A DNA stretch of 64,000 bases. It comes from Xenosphaeropsis pyriputrescens (taxonomy: Eukaryota; Ascomycota; Leotiomycetes; Phacidiales; Phacidiaceae). Numbering within the stretch: position 1 is the stretch's first letter; every line of letters begins with the position of its first letter. A program made the translations under genes and the position numbers. Location: assembly GCA_022609375.1 (NCBI GenBank), contig JAGKQE010000003.1:743765-807764 (forward strand). Direction: 5' to 3'. This document shows, one piece after another, positions 56,184-64,000 of the stretch. The notes beneath the pieces were generated by a model. It saw only the letters and a list, made by a program, of their open reading frames with translations, did not search any database and had not been told where the DNA came from.

Positions 56184-56560
56184 ATGGTAACTGTCTCATG
56201 TTGCCCTTACGGATGATGGACTTTAAGCTGACTGCATCAATAGCACGACAAGCTCGTTGGCCTCGCAATGCTGATGGTAGCTTCAGCTGTCTTTCTTTAT
56301 TATACAGTCTGGACCCTCTTGATGGTGTGTTTCTCCGAAAATATCAACTTGATAATATTTGTTGACCTTTGCAGCCCTTTGTTGACAACGGACACCCTCT
56401 CCACGATATATTCCCACCCCGTGTTTGGGCCATTCGTATTCCGGTCATTCTCATCCTCCTGGGCTCCGCTGTCGTTGGATCTTTCCTGAGCATGGTTATG
56501 ATTCGCAGCAACAGAAAGAAGGCGGCAAAGGCGAAGGCTGCTAGCAAGAAGAAGGCATAG
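56184..56560 (+). CDS. DPM2: Dolichol-phosphate mannosyltransferase regulatory subunit DPM2
   Basis: Small ER membrane subunit that stabilises the Dol-P-Man synthase, supplying mannose for N-glycans, GPI anchors and O-mannosylation. Three exons: 56184-56186 (only the initiator ATG), 56244-56324 and 56375-56560, giving 89 residues. Spliced, it reads MHDKLVGLAMLMVASAV, then FLYYTVWTLLM|PFVDNGHP, the first membrane helix. The second helix is VWAIRIPVILILLGSAVVG, and the C-terminus is lysine-rich (SNRKKAAKAKAAS, ending KKKA), a typical ER-retention type end. Both helices and the FPPRVWA segment are family signatures. The first intron (57 nt) begins directly after the ATG with GTAACT and has a GCTGAC-type branch site. 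An internal in-frame Met, MLMVASAV, could start a slightly shorter form from exon 2. No other start lies nearby. Divergent from CWC22. Confidence 0.95.
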
Positions 56561-57836
56561 ATGTGTCATGAACAATTCGGGAGAGTGTAGAATCTGATGT
56601 GCGTCTTTTGCTGGCATCATATACTGGTGAAAGATCTCCTGAGTTTGCAATTGGGAGAAGATAGGAGCTGGGAGGTGCTGCATTTATTTTAGGTCATGGA
56701 CAATGTATACTGGCGTTCGGGCTGTCAGCGATAGCTATTGGGGCGAAACCTCTTGGTGTAGGGCCGAAAATGCGGAGGGGAGAGCAGAGCAGAGGAGAGG
56801 AGAGGGGGAAGTAGAGTAGAGAGGTACTCTTTCAAAACGGGCAAATTCTATCACATGTGCAACAGAGATCCTCCGTTCTGATAGACTGGCCATATATGAT
56901 GTGCCTTACCAGATACACCATGAGTGCTTGTCTCTTGATGTTGCTATTCCGTTGGGCGCATGGCTATGATGGTGATGAGATATATATGTATGCACAGCAG
57001 CTACAGGCAGTCCTCCAACATATCCAGGCACAGACTCGTGTTCGAACGTGTGTAAGATGCATAACATGACAGCCATGTACGACACTTCACTGCCTATTGG
57101 TGTTGGATGACGATGGTCAAACATAGCGATCATATGAGATGACGAGGGTGTTGTGTTTGTGATAAGGATATTCGGCTGTACTGTACCTCTTGCTCCGCAC
57201 CGAGGATATAATACGATACATAGGCACATACTACGTACGTACTTGTAGGTTGGTCGTAAAGGTATGTACTCGAGACTCAGACCCCGTGCAGCTGTCCATG
57301 TCACGAGGATGGAGATGGGGGATGGGGATGCTCATACCTTACCTAACCGCTGCATGCGAGGACTCCATGTTCCTGGCGGTGCGACTGCGCTAATGACGGG
57401 GTCCACCAGTCCGACACGCTTGCAGCAGCGGAGCTGGCTGTGATCATCGTCCGCCAGCCCACGGCCAAACCGACTGCCTACCCATCGCCGGCTGTCATCC
57501 ATTGTCTTGTCAGCTATCTCATCTGGAGGGGTAATCTAATACGCACTCCTCGTCACCATCCCCCCCCCCCAATCTTCCAACTATCCAACATCACAACTGC
57601 AAAGCAAATATTCACAACTTCTGTCTCCAGTGCCTTACTATAGAGGCTCTGGGAGTATCACAACTCCTCTCACCAACTTCCATCATTCCATTTCTGGTAC
57701 TCTTTGCGACAATAGGAATACACCCGGAGTTTTCCGCCCCTCACTCAACCCCAACCTCCCTCGAGATCCTGTAGATCAGGGTTGGAGGAAGGCCAGGTTT
57801 GAACTTGAAAGAAGTATTTCTGTGTCATCAGAGTAT
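56561..57836. other. Tandem intergenic region, DPM2 to the BCAS3-like gene
   Basis: 1.28 kb. A GAGAGGAG-type purine-rich stretch lies at 56775-56825, an 11-base C run at 57560-57570. The final 200 bases (57600-57836) stay open in frame with the downstream gene but lack an ATG, so they may be leader or an extra coding exon. No separate gene seen. Confidence 0.5.
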
Positions 57837-60800
57837 ATGCCACCTTCAGCCGCGCAAGATCCGGACAGGCAAGTGCCAGGAAGTGGCAACAATAATCTGA
57901 AAGGAAGTCAGAAGAACTCACCCTTTACACTGTCATCAAAGGCAGCCAAGAAGAATGCGCTGGCCAAAGATGGCACGAATACATCGGCGATAGCAAAGTC
58001 TATCAACAAGGCCATGTCAGTATTGGATTCCACGCCGATTTCATTGTCTATTGTGCTAATCTCCTTTTCGCAGTGCCTCAAAGAATGCGGCGCCAGCAGT
58101 AGTTGCAGAATCTCCGCCTGAGATGAAGGTGGATGATTCATCCCCGCCAAACGCCAACAAAGTAACATCTCCGCTCCTTGACGCTCTGTCATCCGCAGCA
58201 TTTTCAACATCCGTCCAACAGAATACAACAGACTGGGCAAAGAATGTTCCAGCTTTTGCCGCGGGTTCGCCTGGGAACTTGATAAGCTTGGGAGGCTCCC
58301 CTCCAACCCTGCCATCTTCTTATGATGAAAGAAGATCTCATGATGGGAGAAACACTCGATCTGATTTTGATCGTCCAAGCAGCTGGAAGTCTCCTCTTCC
58401 GGATCGTGGAAGCCCAAGCGGATACCTGTCATCTGCGTCACCACCGACCAGGCCGCTAAGCTTTCAACTCGACGGAAATCAGAATTTCGATAATCAAGCA
58501 ATACCGAAGTTTAACTACATAAACCGACGCAGCTCTATGGCCTCGGCACAAGGTCATCGAAACGGAACTTATCCTCCACTTCCTCATCACGTTCAGAGTC
58601 ATTTCTACGGAGCACCGGACATCAATCTAGGCCTGAACATGCCTGATCAGATGATGCCTGGAGACAACGGATATTACTGCGGATTTGATAATATTCCAGG
58701 GTCTGATGCTGGAAAATCGCATGGACTCAACGTCATTGTTATGGGTTACGAAGGTGGAGTGGATATCCATACATGTAGCCAACGTGCTCTTCAAAAGTAC
58801 ATGAGCATCGATGGAATTAAAGGTGGCATTTATGGGGCCAAGATTCTTCCTTGGACATCGGATACTCATGTTGGATCTGCTTTCATTGCCTTGGTTGTCC
58901 ACGGTCCTGTTTGGACCGACTCGGTGGATGCGAAAGCTGGATCGTCGCAGCTCCCATCCGATGATGCATCTTCTCATCCGAACGAGAGTGCTCGAGATTC
59001 TCCTGCAACTCAGCCTCAAATTGATGACACCCCGGTTGTCACACACTACCAGACAAGTGTTGAAGTATATTCCTTGGAAAGCAAGAAATGGGTTGCAACA
59101 TTGCTTCAGACACCAGAAGTGGCCATCAACCTCCCTATCACCAGTGCTGGCTTTACACGTCCTCCACCAGCCGGTGACCTTTCCATTTTGGCAGATGGCT
59201 TGAATATTGTGATTTCGTCCAGTGTTTCGGGCGAAGTCTTCATCTTCAAGACTTTTCCACAGGGGGCTGATGGATATCCGGTATTTCAATGCCTCGGTAA
59301 AGTATGGACCTGTATCCATCATCGATTTGATAGTGACACTGCAAGCTCTATGGGCTCTGTGGATGGTGAGAGCCAGTTCGGTGACTCTCAAGCTTCTACA
59401 AATTCTACAAAGGGCGCCATAGTCTCCCTGAAGGGTAGATGGCTCGCATACGCACCTGCAGCTTCAGGGTCACAGACAGCTCTCAGAGCTATAGTGCCTA
59501 CAGCTAGTCCAAGATCGAAGACTCCTGGTTTGTATACATTTGCAGCGCCTCAGCCACCATCAGCCAACTGCGCCATTGACACACCTGGTGGTGCAAGTGT
59601 TTTGAATCGAGTGGCCAGAAATGTCACTCAGGAAGTCGTGAAAGGCGCTGGGTGGGTGACTAGTCAAGGAAAGCAAGCGTTGAGCTACTATTGGAACAAG
59701 CCTACTGCAGTCTCACCAAGCAACGGGAATGGCTTTTTTCAGACGTTGCAAGCGCCATACCAACCAGCGCAGCAATATGCTCCACAGCTGCCACCAACTC
59801 ATGCTCCTGGAGATCATCAGATGCCTGCACAGTCAGAAGCCGCGTTGATCTCGATTCTTGATGTTGAACACTTGAGTACAGGGGGCTCAAATCCTGCAGC
59901 ACCTCAACCACTTGCTACTTTCAAAACTATTGGTGGCTGCAGTTTTGTATCTTTTGCACCATCCGGTTTGATGCTTTTTACAGCCAGTACCAAAGGTGAC
60001 GTGCAGTATGTTTGGGATTTGATGCGTATCAAACATGTTGGATCTTCTATACTTCAGACTCTCTTAGGGCACGGTGATCGACCAACTCCGCTGGTACGTC
60101 AAGTTGCTGAGTTTTCTCGGTTGACCTCCGCCAGAATCGTCGATGTTGTCTGGACAGCACCGCAGGGCGAGAGATTGGCAATGGTAACAGAGCATGGCAC
60201 CGCGCATATACTGGACCTTCCAGCTAGTGCTTCCATCTGGCCTCCACCACGTCAGATTCGAAAGCAAATCCCTGCTGATTCTTCGAATGTTGATGGAGCA
60301 AATGGTTCTGCTTTTGATACTGCAAGCAACGTACTCAATGCAGCCTGGAAGATGGGCAAGCCCCTTTTCAATGGTAGTCATCCTCGACGAATCAGTGCTT
60401 CTGGTCTCCCGAGTACTGGCAGTATGGCAGCTCGCGTTAGTCAAGGTGGAAAGGCTCTCATAAGCAAGTCTTATGGTGCTGCAAGTGGAACTTACAACGG
60501 TATTATGAAGGGTCATGAGAATAAAGTGTTTCTTCCACGGGGTTGTTCTTCTGTACCTGGGCAAGCATGCGTCAAGTGGTTGGGTGGCAAGAACTCCTGT
60601 TCCATTGGCGTTTTCGGGGGTGGTGTAGTTCGCATCTACAAGCTCAAGCAACAGAAATCCGGAAGAGTCGAAAGATCCTCTGTTCTGGTTGCAACAAAGG
60701 ATATGAAGGATCATGCTTTGCCTCGACTTCCCAACCCTAGAATCGCTCCAGCGGTCCTTCAAGCCTTACAATCCACAGCTTCAAGTGATCCCTCGGAGGA

Positions 60801-61293
60801 ATCTGCTCCAATATCGTCTCATCAGCGCTCGTCGCCACCTTCTGCTCGTCGACCATCGGGAATCGCATATTCCGTCCCAGAAGTAGAGGTTGAGTCCAAC
60901 GCCCCATACCAACCATTCCACACGGACCCGCGCGTCACTCTGTCAATCTACTCTACTGCTATCAGCTCTCCCTCGGTGTCAGCCCTCCTTACTACAGCGG
61001 CTCCACAATCATACAGCATATCTACAGCGACTGAGGACGACTGGGTCTTTGGAAATCCCATTCCAGCTACCAAACTTGACCTCGGTACGTCCGCAGATGT
61101 AGACGATGCCTATGACCCTGCTCTCGGCTATCAGGCGCCTTTCGAGCGTCATATGATGCAGACGGGCGGCCAGAATGGTACCGAAGACAGCATTGTCGTG
61201 ACCACGCTCAAGACGCGTAGGAAGTTGGATGTTGGTGAGGAAGACTTTGACGACGATTACGAGTATGTGGATTACGCTGACCGGAGGGTATGA
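57837..61293 (+). CDS. BCAS3: BCAS3-like WD40 protein
   Basis: BCAS3 relatives are phosphoinositide-binding beta-propellers; animal BCAS3 works with PHAF1 at phagophores, and plant relatives are ATG18f/g/h. Two exons: 57837-58015 and 58074-61293, 1132 residues. The intron uses donor GTCAGT with a GTGCTAAT branch; joining gives AIAKSINKAIASKNAAPAVV. I took the first in-frame ATG (57837, MPPSAAQDPDRQ); the frame is open upstream to at least 57630 with no ATG, so the true start could be in an upstream exon. Motifs: VIVMGYEGGVDIHTCSQRAL near the start, WD40-type strands through about 250-700 (including GGCSFVSFAPSGLMLFTAST), and the BCAS3 domain near GKALISKSYGAASGTYNG. The C-terminus is acidic, with EEDFDDDYEYVDYADRRV. 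Biological role is inferred from relatives. About 960 bases of unassigned DNA follow. Confidence 0.85.
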
Positions 61294-62254
61294 TGGATGC
61301 CCTGCCTTGCAATTACGGGTTGCTACTCTCCACTCTACTTGATCCTTGTTTCTTGCCTGTTTTTCGCAAATAGATTGCGAGATTTTATCGTTACTAAGTA
61401 CATTTCCCATTTTGGCTCGGTTGGATTGTTTTTATTGCTATTTTTTGGGAGTTCGGTTGGCATGTTCTTAGGTTCGAAGTCGCATGCGGGATTGGGAGTT
61501 TGTTTGAGATACCATATACCATATAAATAAATAGCATGAAGAGGAAATAGCAGTCGGTCTGTACATTGATTATGGGACCCATTTAATCTTGAAGTATTGT
61601 CCATGAAATATGGTACTTGACAGACCGGACTTGAATTATGCCAGCATACATGATGGGCGATACAGATACGTACATATCATTAGTCATGCCATAAGTGATT
61701 TTGCTTGGGTTTTTCCTGAATGCCATTGTCGATGTGTGGTTTGTTGTCTGAATGATGAAGGCGTTTTCCATATATCGTGAGTCGTGAATCATGCGAGATG
61801 GTTGGAGAAACTACGAACTGCAAAATAAGTTGATGAAAGGAACGACAAAGTTGTGTGGTGTATTAAGCTCAAGATAATTCAATAATCAAACAACCTTGTA
61901 CGCGTATTTCGTGCAGTAATGTAGTCTGTTTCAAAAACAAAATATATTCTATCAACAATCAAGGACATTCCCATCATGATATTCTATCACAATGCACTCG
62001 AAACCGCTTGACTTAGTTACCTCGAAAACATCCCCCCCCCCCCCCCCTCCTCAACGCAAAGCGAAATGCTAACCTCAGGCTCCCCCATGACCCTCGTGCC
62101 CTCCCACCCAAGAAAAGAAGAAGGAAAGTGGGTGAAATAGGGTAACTAGTTGATAAGAAAATTGAAGAGTCATCCGTCAACACCACAACGAAAGCCTCAA
62201 AAAATAATGCAAAAAATAATGCAAAAAAATAAATGGCTATCTCAGAGGGAATTG
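61294..62254. other. Intergenic region between the BCAS3-like gene and the tRNA
   Basis: About 960 bases including the BCAS3-like 3' UTR. It has a 16-base C run at 62032-62047 and a repeated AAAAAATAATGC element (62199-62223). Frames near 61297-61792 are T/A-rich and not protein-like. Confidence 0.55.
62223..62229 (-). terminator. RNA polymerase III terminator of the tRNA
   Basis: Seven consecutive T on the minus strand begin about 26 bases past the tRNA 3' end, following TTTA, as expected for a Pol III stop. Confidence 0.7.
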
Positions 62255-62341
62255 AGCCCCCGGGGGGGGTCGAACCCCCAACCTTCTGATTTCTTAGTGT
62301 GAATAAGAGTCAGATGCTCTAACCAATTGAGCTACGCAGGC
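62255..62341 (-). tRNA. tRNA-Lys (CUU) with intron; possibly degenerate
   Basis: On the minus strand GCCTGCGTAGCTCAATTGG gives the acceptor 5' strand and A-box-like D arm (GCTC..GAGC). The anticodon arm is TCTGA, loop CTCTTA, then an intron of 13 bases after position 37, and TCAGA, giving anticodon CUU. The T arm is GGGGG-TTCGACC-CCCCC, with a correct TTCGA loop. The 3' acceptor strand reads CGGGGGC, not the CGCAGGC that would pair perfectly with GCCTGCG: this leaves a G-G mismatch and a T-G wobble. The discriminator base would be T, unusual for Lys. The G run in this DNA (8 G) could also reflect a local mutation or assembly error. Function therefore is uncertain, though arms and terminator are well formed. 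Confidence 0.75.
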
Positions 62342-62983
62342 CATATGGTTTTTGGCGTGTGGAGCACTATTTTGGAATATCATGGTGGTAAAATAGGGTG
62401 GGGGACATGTGGAAAGGGAAGGGAAGGGAAGAGTTGTTTTTAGGGAGGGTCTGGATTGGGTTGGGTTGGGTTGGTCTGAGCTGGGTGGGTACCTAGTGGG
62501 TGGGGACTAGGGATGGGCTAATGGCGACGTTTGGATCTGGTTTGACTTGTGAGGAGTTTGTGGGGTTGGAAGGTTTAATGTTGTTTTTATCGACGTTGTT
62601 TTAAAGGTTTTTGAGACTTTTGAGACTTTCGAGATATGGGCATATTTGGTGGGCGAGGATGCTTATTTTTCTGCTAATAACCAGCGAGGAAATATTTGAA
62701 GGGATTTGTTTTTCGTTGCTGTGATGTTGTTGGTTAAGATGTTGTATTATGTTGGAAAAGATGAGAAGTGCAGAGGATATCAGACGTCAAGCGTAGGTAG
62801 TGATCAACCAAGGCTGATGCGTACTTGATTCCACAAAGAGAACGGCGAAGGATGGGACGTCTATAGTAGCAGGATGATGATCGTTGTGTATGTTGATCTC
62901 GCCGTGCTGCCCAAGATACAAAATCCTCCGAAGTGGCATATATATCGAGTCGACTCTTTCTATCGTCGACAGTGTAGTGCCTC
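62342..62983. other. Intergenic region, tRNA to small membrane protein gene
   Basis: 640 bases; no gene seen. The 62395-62500 part is G-rich on the plus strand (GGGAAGGGAAGGGAAG, then TTGGG repeated). Confidence 0.5.
62413..62510. repeat. G-rich tract with GGGAA and TTGGG repeats
   Basis: Contains GGGAAGGGAAGGGAAG and, at 62457-62474, TTGGGTTGGGTTGGGTTGG (telomere-like TTGGG units). Both meet the pattern for a G-quadruplex on the plus strand. Confidence 0.75.
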
Positions 62984-63370
62984 TTAGTCCAGTCGACGAT
63001 GCTCGCCCAGCAATCTCTCCATAACTCTGAGGAAGTCTCCAGTCACGTCTTGTTGAATCGGGGCTGTAGTGGGCATATTGGTCAAGGGGATCGAGGAGAG
63101 ATCACGCTCGGGATCTTCAAGTGTTCAACATTAGCTTTCGTAGCCCATATCAGGTATCAATAGAGAGCATAAATGACCTCGAGATGTTTGACGCTTGCAG
63201 CTGATATATAGACCGATCAATGTTATAATAGTGGAAGTGAGGCCGAAGACCATTGCAATAATGTTTGAGATGGGGACTGTATGAGCAGCGCGTTAGTCAT
63301 GTGATCAAATGGATTTCGTGCAACGCTGAGGGATGAAGATAACATTTGTTGTGGAGATTAACATACGCAT
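62984..63370 (-). CDS. Small single-pass membrane protein, spliced (77 residues)
   Basis: Three coding exons on the minus strand: 63370-63367 (ATG plus one base), 63276-63178 and 63114-62984. The first intron (90 nt) has donor GTATGT and acceptor TACAG; the second (63 nt) has the unusual donor GTCATT, a GCTAAT branch site and acceptor AAG. Spliced, the protein starts MLPISNIIAMVFGLTSTII, a membrane helix (about residues 5-27) followed by SCKRQTSR, so a positive-inside rule puts the C-terminus in the cytosol. The C-terminal 45 residues are polar and end MERLLGEHRRLD. I do not recognise a family. If the second intron is kept, the protein would end 15 residues after CKRQTSR. The helix-plus-charged-tail design and clean first splice argue for a real gene; conservation was not checked. 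Confidence 0.55.
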
Positions 63371-64000
63371 TTTTATAATGATGTCTTATATGTTACGTCC
63401 TTACTGCTGGGTGGTGTCAAGGCATAGGCTTCTCAGCGGGGTGAATATACTGGCAGGATATTCGAAGAGGTAGGGGCTCTCCAGTGACTAGATCAAGTGG
63501 CTGTTGGTATCGAAGCATGTAACTGAATACTAAGATCAAGGTGGACAAAGGTAGGTAACAAAGTATTGATTGAAGTTGAGCACGAAGCTCCTATCTACTT
63601 AGGAAATAACGAGATCTATATAGTAGCTTCATGCTTGGGGAACTGGGGGAACTCTCGTAGTTCCCACAGTTCCATCACGTGATCGTCCAACCCCGTGACG
63701 TCCCTATATAGCCTGCCTTGCCAACTGCTGCCTGCCTTCCTTGGTGTTGGACTTACTCCTATAGTAGGGTTGTAATACTATACCTTAATACTACCTAGTA
63801 GTAAGAATATAATAGAGGGATAGTAGAGCTAGTAGAAGTAATAGATATAATAAACTACCTTAGTAGAAATATATTTATATTACTTATAAATTTATTATTT
63901 TAACACTTGCTAGTAAAAATAACCAACTAATAATTAAAAATCTACTATACTCTTTACTTACTAGAAATAGATAATTAACTATTATAAAATCTAACTATAA
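63371..64000. other. Promoter of the small gene grading into AT-rich DNA
   Basis: Bases 63371-63700 carry the small gene's upstream region, ending in CCCCGTGACGTCCCTATATAGCC, a TATA-like site (TATATAG) near 63702 on the plus strand. From about 63760 to 64000 the composition becomes extremely AT-rich, with TAGTA, TACTA and ATAATA strings (e.g. AATACTACCTAGTAGTAAG), high TpA and no usable open frame. Confidence 0.6.

Noticed and set aside
63277..63366. Reading the small gene's frame straight through from the ATG
   Set aside because: In the start frame the sequence soon loses the membrane helix. The GTATGT...TACAG intron gives a clean helix and a defined start.
1..64000. CRISPR array, insertion sequences, operons, prokaryotic signals
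   Set aside because: Short GT-AG introns and eukaryotic families show a fungal nuclear genome. No spaced identical repeats or transposase reading frames were seen.

Overview
The window is nuclear DNA of a filamentous ascomycete fungus, most likely a leotiomycete (Helotiales-like). That placement is inferred from protein style and intron form, not from a search. Genes sit on both strands with no operons. Introns are short (46-99 nt), mostly GTAAGT-like at the 5' end, with a CTAAC/CTGAC-type branch point just before the acceptor. The proteins are eukaryotic housekeeping families in their ascomycete forms. Exon boundaries given here were read directly from the sequence by keeping frame and family sequence continuous across GT-AG introns.

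Layout: 1-2038 (-) PP2A scaffold subunit A, 3' end cut by the window; 2752-4693 (+) cytosolic Phe-tRNA synthetase beta subunit; 4881-7203 (-) myotubularin-type phosphoinositide phosphatase; 7740-8643 (+) ribosomal protein uS3; 10071-11669 (-) NIPA-type Mg2+ transporter; a repeat-rich gap at 11.7-14.9 kb; 14947-17601 (-) an unrecognised very acidic protein; 18288-19988 (+) delta-COP; 20444-23057 (+) APC4; 24439-25476 (-) APH-fold kinase-like protein; 27030-28803 (+) DUF2235 hydrolase; 29451-30197 (-) RING-H2 protein; an AT-rich gap; 32600-34278 (-) TMEM135-like membrane protein; 37109-39492 (+) LAMMER kinase; 40551-43637 (+) long-form tRNase Z; 44669-52216 (-) TOR kinase; 53262-55724 (-) CWC22; 56184-56560 (+) DPM2; 57837-61293 (+) BCAS3-like WD40 protein; 62255-62341 (-) an intron-containing tRNA-Lys(CUU) with an odd acceptor stem; 62984-63370 (-) a small spliced membrane protein gene. 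The last 240 bases turn into extremely AT-rich, TpA-rich DNA.

Most genes are core: translation (FRS1, RPS3, TRZ1, tRNA-Lys), trafficking and phosphoinositides (RET2, myotubularin, BCAS3-like), cell cycle (APC4), splicing (CWC22), glycosylation (DPM2) and TOR signalling (TOR, PP2A-A, LAMMER kinase). The accessory-looking part is 23-32 kb, with an orphan APH-like kinase, a DUF2235 hydrolase and a RING protein spaced by long gene-poor stretches. I found no CRISPR array, intact transposon or secondary-metabolite cluster. I also cannot claim a new multi-gene system. The least described items are the acidic 823-residue protein, the 77-residue membrane protein, the odd tRNA and the minisatellite beside the RING gene.
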